Below are positions 1 to 8,178 of a DNA stretch of 47,471 nucleotides, one piece after another. Position 1 is the stretch's first letter. Every line of letters begins with the position of its first letter. The position numbers and the translations under genes are program-made. Source of the DNA: Deltaproteobacteria bacterium. GTDB lineage: Bacteria > Myxococcota_A > Polyangia > Haliangiales > JADYYK01. The stretch covers positions 1 through 47,471 of the forward strand of contig JADYYK010000073.1 in assembly GCA_020853705.1 (NCBI GenBank), read 5' to 3'. The notes under the pieces are model-generated. The model was given only the letters and a program-made list of their open reading frames with translations. It was not told the origin of the DNA and made no database searches.

Positions 1-2
1 AG

Positions 3-122
3 GCAGTCGTGGCTCCCGGGACGGGCACAGTGCGTGGAGTGGACCTGGTCATGTCCCCGAAACAGGTGTCGCACATCCGAAATTCCCGGTTGGACTACGT
101 CACGATCGGATCCGCACCCTGA
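3..122 (+). CDS. 3' end of an unidentified protein (partial)
   Basis: The third forward frame is open from the window edge to a TGA at 120-122. It reads like a real C-terminus, ending in ...RLDYVTIGSAP, with nearly all third positions G or C like its neighbours. It stops just before the -10 box of the next gene. Only about 39 residues are visible and I do not recognise the family. The other two forward frames are also open for much of this stretch, so the call rests on codon bias and position. Confidence 0.45.
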   Translation, partial: AVVAPGTGTVRGVDLVMSPKQVSHIRNSRLDYVTIGSAP

Positions 123-124
123 CG

Positions 125-130
125 TATGAT
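125..130 (+). promoter_or_regulatory. -10 box for the methyltransferase gene
   Basis: TATGAT lies five bases before the GTG start at 136, so a transcript starting at the usual distance would begin at or next to the start codon. No convincing -35 is seen. The box follows directly after the stop of the upstream partial gene. Confidence 0.45.
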
Positions 131-135
131 GGCGC

Positions 136-1350
136 GTGACCTGGGACTGGAATGCCGAGCTGACGCTGTCGCGCGCGCTGGTGCTGCAGGTCTCGCCTGA
201 AGGCGCGCTGCTCGCGGTCAGCTCGATCTCGCGCGCGCACCTGCACCTCATCCCCGACAGCATGCTGGTGCTGCTGTCCTTCGCCGGTGGCGTACCCGCC
301 CACGAGGCGCTCGGGCGCCTGCAGGAGCGCTACCAGGTCGACCGCGACGCCTTCCAGGCCGCCGCGCAGCAGCTCATCGAGGCCGGCTTCATCGTGCCCG
401 TCCATGGCCAGCAGGCCGCCGCCCCCGCCACCGGCCACTTCGCCGACGCCCTCAATCATGTCGCCATGCTGGCCGACAGCGCGCGGGTCGACGCCTATCG
501 TCAGGCCATCCAGCGCAACGTGCGCGGTCGCAGCGTGCTCGAGCTGGGCTGCGGCACCGGCCTGCTGTCCCTGCTGTGCGCCCACTCTGGCGCGCGCAGC
601 GTGATCGCGGTCGAGGAGAGCAGCATCGCCGACCTCGCCGCCGCCCACTTCGCGGGCCACGAGGACGTCATCACGCTGGTGCGCCGCTCCAGCCGCGACG
701 TCACGTTGCGCGAGCCGGTCGACGTCATCGTGCACGAGCTCATCGGCGGCGACCCGCTGGCCGAGGGCCTGCTGCCCAGCATCTGCGACGCGCGCCGCCG
801 CCTGCTGGCCCCGGGCGGACGCCTGCTGCCGCACCGCCTCGAGCTGCTCTGTGTCGGTGTCGAGGTCGCCGACGACGACACCCCCGCCGATCGCCCGCGC
901 GCGCTGGCCGAGATCGCCGCGCTGTCACGCTGGGGCGTCCGCTTCGACGCCCTCGCGCAGGCGGTCACCGCGCTGCCCGCGCGCGCCTTCATCCACACCT
1001 TGCGCGAGGTCGGCTTCAGCATCCTCACCGAGCCCTGTCTGCTGCACGACCTCGATCTGATGACGGTGAGCGAGGACGCCGTCGCCGCTCCCGTCGCGCG
1101 CACCCTCGATGTCACCCGCGCCGGCCGCCTGGGCGCCGTGCTGCTGTTCTTCCGCGCCCACCTCGATGACCACGGCGTCCTGGCCAACGCCCCCGACGCA
1201 CCCGCGACCCACTGGGGCCGCCGCATCACCGCGCTGTCAGCCTCGCGCCCCGTCGCCCCCGGCGACCGCGTGCCCATCATGGTCGCCCGCGAGGCCCACC
1301 TGGCCCACGAGCGCCTGATCATCGACGTCGCCGGCGGCGCCGCCGGCTAG
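136..1350 (+). CDS. PRMT-like SAM methyltransferase with PqqD-like N-terminal domain
   Basis: 404 residues from a GTG start; nearby ATGs at 126 and 129 are out of frame. The middle is a class I SAM-dependent methyltransferase with motif I VLELGCGTG (134-142). The following loop HELIGGDPLAE carries two glutamates, E201 and E210, nine residues apart, as in the double-E loop of protein arginine methyltransferases. A THW triplet (358-360) near the C-terminus matches the PRMT THW loop. Residues 1-90 do not belong to a PRMT; they look like the small winged-helix PqqD-like fold that binds peptide substrates in modified-peptide pathways. Arginine N-methylation of a protein or peptide is therefore the inferred reaction; the substrate is unknown. 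The gene is convergent with the Nudix gene and their stops overlap. Confidence 0.8.
   Translation: MTWDWNAELTLSRALVLQVSPEGALLAVSSISRAHLHLIPDSMLVLLSFAGGVPAHEALGRLQERYQVDRDAFQAAAQQLIEAGFIVPVHGQQAAAPATGHFADALNHVAMLADSARVDAYRQAIQRNVRGRSVLELGCGTGLLSLLCAHSGARSVIAVEESSIADLAAAHFAGHEDVITLVRRSSRDVTLREPVDVIVHELIGGDPLAEGLLPSICDARRRLLAPGGRLLPHRLELLCVGVEVADDDTPADRPRALAEIAALSRWGVRFDALAQAVTALPARAFIHTLREVGFSILTEPCLLHDLDLMTVSEDAVAAPVARTLDVTRAGRLGAVLLFFRAHLDDHGVLANAPDAPATHWGRRITALSASRPVAPGDRVPIMVAREAHLAHERLIIDVAGGAAG
1330..1347. terminator. Perfect 18-base palindrome next to convergent stop codons
   Basis: GCCGGCGGC is followed immediately by its own reverse complement. It encodes the last residues of the methyltransferase and ends one base before its TAG; the convergent Nudix stop overlaps it by one base. 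It could act as a bidirectional terminator, but there is no T-run, so this is an inference from position and symmetry. Confidence 0.4.
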
Positions 1351-1982
1351 ATCTTGTAGCGATCGCCCCACACCGCTTCGTGGGTCAGCTCGGGTTCGGG
1401 CAGCGGCTGGCCGCGCTGGGCGGCCATGCGCCACAGCAGATCGTGGGCGATGGCCGCGCTGGCGCCGTACATCAGCGCGCCGCCGACCATGAAGTGCGGC
1501 GTCAAGAGGTCGACGCCGCGCCAGTTGCCGCGCACCGCGCCATAGCGCTGGCTGCCCGCCAGCAGCGGCTCCAGCTCCAGCCACAGCACGCGCGCGACCT
1601 CGCCGCTGGCCGCGCGCGGCGTCGCCCCCGCAGGCAGCGCCGCCACGAAGGGGTGGATGAGGAAGCGCCCGGTGATGACGGGGCAGGGCAAGAGCTGCCC
1701 CAGCCACTCGAGCCCGGTCGGGGCGACGCCACACTCCTCCTCCAGCTCGCGCGCCGCGGTGGCGCGCAGATCGACATCCGCGTGCTCGGGCTTGCCGCCC
1801 GGGAAGGCCAGCTCGCCGGCGTGATCCGCCAGCGTCGTCGCGCGCTGGACCACCAGCAGCCTGAGCGGCAGGAGCTCCAGCGCCAGCACCACCGCCGCCG
1901 GCCGCGCCCCCTCCACCGAGCTGGCCGGAAACCGTGGCTCCCGGGAGATCGCCAGCGCCGCGCGCAACTCTTCCAGGGTCAC
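1347..1982 (-). CDS. NudL-like Nudix hydrolase (probable CoA pyrophosphatase)
   Basis: 211 residues, typical for this family. It has the CoA-pyrophosphatase signature before the Nudix box (QRATTLADHAGELAFPGG) and then a Nudix helix ending in RELEEECGV, whose glutamates bind the catalytic metal. Enzymes of this type cleave CoA and related pyrophosphates to 3',5'-ADP and phosphopantetheine; exact substrate preference cannot be read here. Start is GTG at 1982 with AGAGGA seven bases upstream. It follows the membrane-protein gene on the same strand after an 84-base gap filled with hexamer repeats, so the two may be co-transcribed. Its stop overlaps the convergent methyltransferase stop. Confidence 0.85.
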   Translation of the reverse strand: MTLEELRAALAISREPRFPASSVEGARPAAVVLALELLPLRLLVVQRATTLADHAGELAFPGGKPEHADVDLRATAARELEEECGVAPTGLEWLGQLLPCPVITGRFLIHPFVAALPAGATPRAASGEVARVLWLELEPLLAGSQRYGAVRGNWRGVDLLTPHFMVGGALMYGASAAIAHDLLWRMAAQRGQPLPEPELTHEAVWGDRYKI

Positions 1983-1996
1983 CGCGTCATCCTCTC

Positions 1997-2092
1997 GTGC
2001 CCATGCTCGTGCTCATGCCCATTCTCCTACTCATTCTCCTACTCATGCTCGACCTCATGCTCGACCTCATGCTCGACCTCGACCTCGTGCCC
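1997..2092. repeat. Degenerate hexamer tandem array (16 units)
   Basis: Sixteen hexamers in strict register fit NNNCTC on the + strand (nearly always), that is GAGNNN on the other. Sub-periods of 12 bases are visible: ATGCTCGACCTC three times and ATTCTCCTACTC twice. The array fills most of the spacer between two minus-strand genes and runs into the 3' end of the upstream one, where it supplies the last codons and the TGA. Confidence 0.8.
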
Positions 2093-4235
2093 GCAATCCC
2101 CCATGCAGCGCGAACCCCAGCCCCGTCGCCAGCATGAGCAGCCACGTCCACCACGGCCTCCTGAACCTCATCTCGATCACATGTGCGCCCGCGGGCACGT
2201 CGATCGCCATCACATCCGGCATCATGCGCCGCACCGGCACCCGCACACCATCCACCTCCGCGCGCCACCCGGGGTGATAGCTGACCCGCACCACGAAGCG
2301 CGTCGCCCGCGCCGCCTGCACCCGCGCCGACAGCCGCGACAGCCCCTCTGCCTCGCTGACGACCCGCGCCCCACGCAGCGACCCCACATCGCCCGGCGCC
2401 GGCGCCGCCCCTTCATCACGCTGGAACCAGCCCTCGCGCGGAGCCCCGTGCAGCCCCGACGCCAGCCACGCCTTGACCAGCGCGCGCAGCAGCCGCCCGC
2501 GCGCCGCCACCCGCCCCAGCGTGCGCACTGGCCCGAACAGGAACCCCGCCTGCGCCCCCGCGCCCCGCGCCTCGAGCAGCCAGTCGTGCCTGGTCTCGGC
2601 CACCTTGTCCGCCCCCGGCCACGCGCTGGCCCGCCCCGCTCCCACCAGCCCATAGCGCAGCCCCCACACCCGCGCGCTCTCGAACGGCGAGCGCACCTCG
2701 CGCAGGAACTGGAAGTTCGGGCTCGACTGCAGCGCCGCGCCGCCCCACGCGCGCAGCGGCGGCACCCCGCGGTAGGCGAACGGCAGGTACAGCCACCAGT
2801 GCGACCCGGTGCCCCACTCGCGCCCGCCCAGCACGCGCCCCCCCGGACGCCGCCCCAGCGCGTCGATCATCGTGGCCAGCTCGTCGCGATGCACCTCGGA
2901 GAAGTCGCGGCTGGTGCGCATGCGCCACCAGCTGACCCGCGCCGAGGTCCCCACCAGCACCGCCGCCAGCACCCCGACCAGCAGCAGCGGCCCCAGGCGC
3001 AGCCACCCCGGCCGCCGCGCCAGCCACGACCCCGGCCGCGCCGCCGCCGCGTCCATCCGGCGCGTCGCCGCCAGCATCAGCTCGACCGCGCCGAGCCCCG
3101 CCGCCGCCGCCAGCGCCAGCTGCATCGGTGCCAGGAAGCGCACCGCCGCCACCAGGTCATCCTTCACCTTGCCGACCAGCGGCCCCAGCATCACCAGCCC
3201 ACCGAACAGCACCCCCTGCGCCAGCAGCAGCGCCGGCACCGTCCAGCGCGCCGGCCAGCGCAGCCCGTCACCCCGCCAGAGGCCCCGCCCCAGCACCACC
3301 AGCGCCGCCACCACCACCAGCGCCAGCGCCCCCGACATCAGCGCCGGCCGCTGGGCGTCCAGGAACCAGCCATGCACCAGCCACCACATGAAGGTCCCCG
3401 GCGCGATCCCCGCCTCTGACGGCAGCCGCGCCGGAAAGCCGCCGAACGAGTCGTGGTGCACCAGGATGGGCAGCCAGAAGAACGCCGTCGCCGCCAGCAC
3501 CAGCCCCAGCAGCAGCGCCGCGCGCCCGAGCGCCCGCGCCGCCGCACGCCCGCCGCCCCGCGCCGCCGCCGCCGCCCACCATGGCACCAGCGCCAGCGCC
3601 GGGGCCAGACAGAACGCCACGAAGGGATGGCACAGCCCGGTCAGCACCGCATATCCGACCGCGCGCCCCGGCGTCGCCCCCGCCAGCAGCCAGCGCGCGC
3701 CATACGCCAGCGCCAGCGGATAGAAGAGGATCGCCCACGCCTGCGTGTACAGCCCGGTCACGAACACCGAGTCGGTCCCCAGCCCCCACTGTGACGCCCC
3801 CAGCACGCAGCCCACCGCCAGCCCGCCACCCAGCGCGTGCAGGCGCCCCACCCCGACCACGCGCAGCGCGCGCACACAGGTGAGCGGCGTCAGCGCCAGC
3901 GGGACCAGGATGGCGAGCTTGAACAGCAGCAGCAGCGGCAGCCACGGCAGCGCCACATGGGCCAGCGCCGGCCCCAGCTGCGGCAGCACCTGGTAGTAGT
4001 AGCCGCTCGGGAAGCCGAGGTTGCCGCCCGGGTTCCACAGCTGCACGTCACCGCCCGCGATGGCCCGTGACAGGTGAGCGATCTCGCTCAGGTGGATGGA
4101 CAGGTCGTCGCCCAGCGGCTCGCCCGCGCGCAGCAGCGGCAGCAGCATCAGCAGCTCCACGCCCAGCAGCAGCAGCATCCCGATGCGGAGGTCCCGCTGT
4201 CCCAGGTCGAACCCCGCTGGCCCGTCGTGCTGCAC
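2067..4235 (-). CDS. Polytopic membrane protein, YfhO/GT-C glycosyltransferase-like
   Basis: 722 residues with more than ten hydrophobic segments. The first periplasmic loop contains an Asp pair (GDDLSIHLSEI) followed by LWNPGGNLGFPSGYYY, the arrangement seen in PTPS-related and GT-C-like membrane proteins. The C-terminal part has the YfhO-like soluble domain (YHPGWRAEVDG ... VPAGAHVIEM) before a last helix. A role in transferring sugar from a lipid carrier at the outer face of the inner membrane is inferred from fold only. Start is GTG at 4235 with TAGGCT nine bases upstream on that strand. The last residues, RARGRGRA, are encoded by a hexamer repeat array, so the tail looks recently changed. 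Confidence 0.7.
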   Translation of the reverse strand: MQHDGPAGFDLGQRDLRIGMLLLLGVELLMLLPLLRAGEPLGDDLSIHLSEIAHLSRAIAGGDVQLWNPGGNLGFPSGYYYQVLPQLGPALAHVALPWLPLLLLFKLAILVPLALTPLTCVRALRVVGVGRLHALGGGLAVGCVLGASQWGLGTDSVFVTGLYTQAWAILFYPLALAYGARWLLAGATPGRAVGYAVLTGLCHPFVAFCLAPALALVPWWAAAAARGGGRAAARALGRAALLLGLVLAATAFFWLPILVHHDSFGGFPARLPSEAGIAPGTFMWWLVHGWFLDAQRPALMSGALALVVVAALVVLGRGLWRGDGLRWPARWTVPALLLAQGVLFGGLVMLGPLVGKVKDDLVAAVRFLAPMQLALAAAAGLGAVELMLAATRRMDAAAARPGSWLARRPGWLRLGPLLLVGVLAAVLVGTSARVSWWRMRTSRDFSEVHRDELATMIDALGRRPGGRVLGGREWGTGSHWWLYLPFAYRGVPPLRAWGGAALQSSPNFQFLREVRSPFESARVWGLRYGLVGAGRASAWPGADKVAETRHDWLLEARGAGAQAGFLFGPVRTLGRVAARGRLLRALVKAWLASGLHGAPREGWFQRDEGAAPAPGDVGSLRGARVVSEAEGLSRLSARVQAARATRFVVRVSYHPGWRAEVDGVRVPVRRMMPDVMAIDVPAGAHVIEMRFRRPWWTWLLMLATGLGFALHGGLRARGRGRA

Positions 4236-4281
4236 CGCGCGGCCAGCCTACACCGCCGTCGCGCATCGACGCTGCGTCAAG

Positions 4282-4287
4282 TAAGCT
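4282..4287 (+). promoter_or_regulatory. -10 box for the M28 peptidase gene
   Basis: TAAGCT ends six bases before the ATG at 4294, consistent with a leaderless transcript. The divergent membrane-protein gene has TAGGCT (+ strand 4245-4250) in the same 58-base spacer. Confidence 0.45.
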
Positions 4288-4293
4288 GATCTC

Positions 4294-5910
4294 ATGCTCC
4301 TCCGCGCGCGTCGCCCTGGCCTGGTCCTCCTGCTCCTGCTGACCGGCTGCGGTGGCGGTGACGACGCCCCGCCCGCGCCGGTCAAGCCGCAGCCCGCGGC
4401 CCTGATGACCACGCTGGACGCCCTGGCGGCCTTCGGCGAGAAGCGCGTCGGCACCCCGCCCGGCCAGCAGGCCGGCGAGTACATCCGTGATCGCATGGCC
4501 GCCATCGGCCTCAGCGACGTCCACGCCGAGAGCTGGACCATCCCGCGCCACACCGTCGGCGCCGCGTCGCTGGCCATCAGCATCGATGGCGCCGCCGCCA
4601 CGAACCCCGGCTTCGACGTCTTCTACGGCTCCGGCGGCGGCCACGCCGAGGGCGACCTGGTCTTCGTCGGCTCCGCCACCGCCACCGATCTGGCCGGCAA
4701 GGATCTCAGCAACAAGATCGCCCTGGTCGAGCGCAACCGCTTCTATCACCGCTCCACGCAGTACAAGAACGTCACCGCGGCTGGCGCGCGCGGCATGCTG
4801 TACCTGTCACTCGCAGCCATGAACGAGCGCCAGGTCGGCTCGGTCAGCCTGAGCTGGGAGTCGGTCGGCCCCATCCCCGCCATCACCATCGGCGCCGACG
4901 ACGGCGCCGCCATCCGCGCCGCGCTCGACGCCGGCAAGACCGTGCACGCCGTGATGGACGCCGAGGTCTCGGCGGTCAAGGCCACCGGCTCGAACTGGAT
5001 CGGGTCGATCCCCGGGCGCGAGGCTGGCCAGATCGTGATCGGCGCGCACTATGACACCTGGTTCGTGGGCTCGACCGACAACTCGGGCGGCGTGGCCGCG
5101 CTGCTGGCGCTGGCGGCCTCGCGCAAGGCGCAGGGCAAGCCGCGCTACACGCTGGTCTTCGTGGCCTACGACGGCGAGGAGGTCGCGCTGTACGGCGGCT
5201 ATGACTACCTGCGCCGCCACCGCATCGAGACCGCCGATCCCATCCTCGCGGTGCTCAACTTCGAGGGACCCTCGGCGCGCGAGTCCAACACCTTCGGCCT
5301 GGCGCACTCCGCGCTGCCCTTGCTCGACACCGCCATCACCTCGGTCGGCCTCGAGGATCTCTACAACCTGTACGTCGGCATGGAGCTGGTGCCCGAGCTG
5401 TTCGGCGGCATCATCCCGACCGACATCCAGGGGATCTACCGCACCAACGTGCCGACCATCTCGACCGCGGTCGATTCGCCCTACTACCACACGCGGCGCG
5501 ACACCCCGGACAAGGTCGACGTCGACTTCCTGGCCGAGGCCGTCTACGCCTTCGACCTGGCGCTCGGGATCATGCTCGAGCATCCACCCAGCGACTTCGT
5601 CCAGACCGACAGCAAGCTGTGGAAGGCGACCGTGACCCCGCGCGCGCGCGCCGCCGGCGCCCCGCTCGAGGTCGACGTCACCGTCACCGACTCCGCCGGC
5701 GCGCCGCAGATGATGGCGCTGGTGCAGGGCGCGCTGCTGTACGACGACTTCTTCCAGGCCGGCGAGACCGCCAAGCTGACCGACGCCACCGGCAAGGTCA
5801 CGCTGCAGTTCCCCGCCGCCCAGGCCGACATGGGCGCCGGGCGCCGCTTCGTCCACATCACCTCGGGCCCCAGCTGGCCGCTGGTCGAGGGCATCGCCAA
5901 GCTGCCCTGA
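4294..5910 (+). CDS. M28-family zinc peptidase lipoprotein with PA domain
   Basis: 538 residues. A lipoprotein signal ends in LTGC (Cys at about residue 18), placing the enzyme on the periplasmic or outer-membrane surface. Residues about 100-230 resemble a PA (protease-associated) insert. The M28 catalytic core follows with zinc ligands and catalytic residues in order: H252 (GAHYDTW), D262 (TDNSGG), E295/E296 (YDGEEVALYGG), E324 (NFEGP) and H399 (YYHTRRDTPDKV). The last 100 residues look like a beta-sandwich. The family releases N-terminal amino acids from peptides. Divergent from the membrane-protein gene, with its own -10 box; probably monocistronic. Confidence 0.9.
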   Translation: MLLRARRPGLVLLLLLTGCGGGDDAPPAPVKPQPAALMTTLDALAAFGEKRVGTPPGQQAGEYIRDRMAAIGLSDVHAESWTIPRHTVGAASLAISIDGAAATNPGFDVFYGSGGGHAEGDLVFVGSATATDLAGKDLSNKIALVERNRFYHRSTQYKNVTAAGARGMLYLSLAAMNERQVGSVSLSWESVGPIPAITIGADDGAAIRAALDAGKTVHAVMDAEVSAVKATGSNWIGSIPGREAGQIVIGAHYDTWFVGSTDNSGGVAALLALAASRKAQGKPRYTLVFVAYDGEEVALYGGYDYLRRHRIETADPILAVLNFEGPSARESNTFGLAHSALPLLDTAITSVGLEDLYNLYVGMELVPELFGGIIPTDIQGIYRTNVPTISTAVDSPYYHTRRDTPDKVDVDFLAEAVYAFDLALGIMLEHPPSDFVQTDSKLWKATVTPRARAAGAPLEVDVTVTDSAGAPQMMALVQGALLYDDFFQAGETAKLTDATGKVTLQFPAAQADMGAGRRFVHITSGPSWPLVEGIAKLP

Positions 5911-5944
5911 CCCGCTCGCCCGCGGCCCGTCGCTCCCTGCGGCG

Positions 5945-7912
5945 CTACCTGGCCAGGAACTTGACGATGACCTGGTGGGGCACCGCGTGGCGCATCGCCG
6001 TGGTCGAGTCCCAGCTGTTGTGGATGCCGACCACCGCGCCGCTGTGATCGAACAGCGGGCTGCCCGAGTGGCCCCAGTAGGTCCAGGCGTCGTGCTTCAG
6101 CCCGCCCAGCGCCTGCGCCCCCATGAAGTCGGTGCGGTACCCGCGCACCTGGCCGGTCGACACATGAAACGGCTGATACCCGGTCGGCTCGCCGTCGGGC
6201 GTGAACTTGCCGGGCTGCCCGATCACCACCACCTGGGTGCCCGCCACCGGCGCCCGCCTGGCCAGCGGCGCCCAGGGCAGCGCGGTCTTGACCGGCGTCA
6301 CCGGCGTCATCACCGCCAGATCCGCCCTGGCGTCGAACTTGGTGCACTCGACTGCGACCTGGGTGCCATCGGGGAACACCGCCATCAGGCGCGCCCCCAG
6401 CTTCTTGGGCACGTGGCCCGCGGTCAGCACCAGCCCGCTGGGCGACAGGTTGACGCCGCTGCCCCCACCCAGCTTGACCGTCGCCGGCTGCACCGCGCGG
6501 ATGGCCGCGCGCACCGTCTTGTCCGCGATCTCGGCGTCGACGTTGGCGAGGTACTTGTTGTCCCGCGCCGGCCGCGGCGCCGTCGTCGCCGCCGCCAGTC
6601 GCGCCAGCACCGCAAGTGTCGCGGCACCTGGGTCGGGCGCCGCCAGCACCTGGTCACTCAGCACATCGCCCAGCGTCTCGGGCGCCGCCTTGCGCAGCGC
6701 CGTCGCCAGCTCCGGCGTCAGCACCTCGAAGTGCCGCGCCAGCGCGTCCGCGAACGCCCGCCGGGTGCCGTCCGAAACCTTCCAGTTGCGCCCGATGAAG
6801 CCGAGATAGCGCCCGAGCAGGCGCACCCGCTCCAGCATCGCGCGTGTCACCTGGGCCTCGGGCGCCGCCGCCTTGCGCGCCAGCGTGCCCAGCAGCCGCG
6901 CCTCGGCCCCGAAGGTCGCCACCTCGCCGCGCAGCGTCCAGTTGATCCCGCGCTGATCCTCCTCACCCCAGACCACGAAGCGCCCCGGCGTCGGCTCGAT
7001 GTGCGCCCGCACCCGCGCCAGCGCCCGGCGCGCCGACTGCTCGAAATTGCCGCGCACGCTGCGCCCCAGCGCGACATCGACCCACCACGCGAAGCCGGGC
7101 CCGCCGCCGCCCGGCAGCGCCGCGGCATACTCGCTCATCACGTGCAGCATGCGCTGGCTGCCCGCCAGCTTGGGCTGGGTCGCCACCTGCAGCAGGGCGT
7201 CGGGCAGCTCGGTCAGGAGGTGCCGTGCGGTCTCCGACTGATCCTCGCCCGGGCTCTTGGCGGCGTAGTCCGACACCGCGTCCTCCAGCGTGACCCCGCG
7301 CGCCAGCTTGCCCAGCGCGGCGCGGTCCGCGGCCGACAGCAGCGGCGCCGGGTACGGCTCCAGCCCGGCGATGGCCAGCGTGAAGCGGGCGTCGTCATCG
7401 CTGCTGTGCTCGCGCGCGCCGCGGCCAGCCACGGTGCCATCGACGTGATGGAAGATCTCGTGGTGCAGCGTCAGCGGCAGCTGCTGGTCGCCGTAGTACG
7501 CGGCCGCGATGCCGTCCTTGCCGTTCCAGATGCCGTAGTAGCGGTAGCCGCCGAGGGCCTTGTCATACGGCCGGAAGCCGTCGCCCTGCTTGGAGACACA
7601 GGCGGCGAACACGCCGATGGCACCCAGGCCCATGTCACCCAGGTAGCCGGCCGGGTACTTGTGCACCTCGGCCAGCGCGATGCGCGCCGCGGCGACGCGC
7701 CGCTCCGCGGGCAGCGGCACCATGACGTCGTGGTAGCTGCCGGCGGGCAACTCCGCGGCGTCGAACACCAATCGCGCGCCCGACACGCGCAGAAACTCGC
7801 GCTGCAGCGCGGCGGCGTCGGGCTCGGCGGCCAGCGCCGGCGCGCCCCCGCGCGCCAGCAGCGCCGCAGCCATCGCGCCCGTGACGACAAACCAGCCTGT
7901 TTTCCGCCTCAT
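5945..7912 (-). CDS. Two-protease fusion: HExxH metallopeptidase domain plus trypsin-like serine protease
   Basis: 655 residues from ATG 7912, chosen because AGGGGG lies seven bases upstream and a signal peptide follows at once (residues 1-28, ending ALAA); the longer reading frame to 8044 lacks both. The N-terminal half has HEIFH (H151, E152, H155) and later DYAAKSPGEDQSETAR, the third-ligand pattern of gluzincin-type zinc peptidases. The C-terminal 170 residues form a trypsin-like protease with H500 (TAGHV), D531 (ADLAV) and S616 (GHSGSP). Both catalytic sets look intact. It is probably secreted or periplasmic. Divergent from the 56-residue Tudor-like gene. Confidence 0.82.
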   Translation of the reverse strand: MRRKTGWFVVTGAMAAALLARGGAPALAAEPDAAALQREFLRVSGARLVFDAAELPAGSYHDVMVPLPAERRVAAARIALAEVHKYPAGYLGDMGLGAIGVFAACVSKQGDGFRPYDKALGGYRYYGIWNGKDGIAAAYYGDQQLPLTLHHEIFHHVDGTVAGRGAREHSSDDDARFTLAIAGLEPYPAPLLSAADRAALGKLARGVTLEDAVSDYAAKSPGEDQSETARHLLTELPDALLQVATQPKLAGSQRMLHVMSEYAAALPGGGGPGFAWWVDVALGRSVRGNFEQSARRALARVRAHIEPTPGRFVVWGEEDQRGINWTLRGEVATFGAEARLLGTLARKAAAPEAQVTRAMLERVRLLGRYLGFIGRNWKVSDGTRRAFADALARHFEVLTPELATALRKAAPETLGDVLSDQVLAAPDPGAATLAVLARLAAATTAPRPARDNKYLANVDAEIADKTVRAAIRAVQPATVKLGGGSGVNLSPSGLVLTAGHVPKKLGARLMAVFPDGTQVAVECTKFDARADLAVMTPVTPVKTALPWAPLARRAPVAGTQVVVIGQPGKFTPDGEPTGYQPFHVSTGQVRGYRTDFMGAQALGGLKHDAWTYWGHSGSPLFDHSGAVVGIHNSWDSTTAMRHAVPHQVIVKFLAR

Positions 7913-8003
7913 TTGCAGCCCCCTGGAGCCTTCGACGTCGACCCCGGGGTGCGATTCAAGCGGCCTTCCAGCCGCCCAGCCTTCCGGGTACCATGCACAA
8001 CAA

Positions 8004-8174
8004 ATGGCGACCCCACCCGATTTCCACCCCGGCGACAAGGTCATGGTCGCCTGGTACGACGGCCAGAGCTACCCGGCAGTGATCGAGGGCAAGCAGGGCG
8101 ACAAGATCATCGTCAAGTTCCCCAACGGCGAGGAGCGCCTGGTGCTGCCCAAGCAGCTGACCCCGCGCAGGTAG
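8004..8174 (+). CDS. 56-residue Tudor/SH3-like barrel protein
   Basis: The frame is open from 7881, but the ATG at 8004 is preferred because the upstream part has no domain and overlaps the divergent gene's start. The product is nearly all one small beta-barrel: PGDKVMVAWYDGQSYPAVI followed by GDKIIVKFPNGEE, the pattern of Tudor/agenet/SH3-like domains that bind nucleic acid or peptides. No signal peptide, so cytoplasmic. Partner unknown. Convergent with the Sel1 gene, four bases apart. Confidence 0.7.
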   Translation: MATPPDFHPGDKVMVAWYDGQSYPAVIEGKQGDKIIVKFPNGEERLVLPKQLTPRR

Positions 8175-8178
8175 CGCG

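Noticed and set aside
50..52. Possible minus-strand gene starting at 52 and running off the window edge
   Set aside because: Only 17 codons are visible with no recognisable content, and the opposite strand has a better coding frame there.
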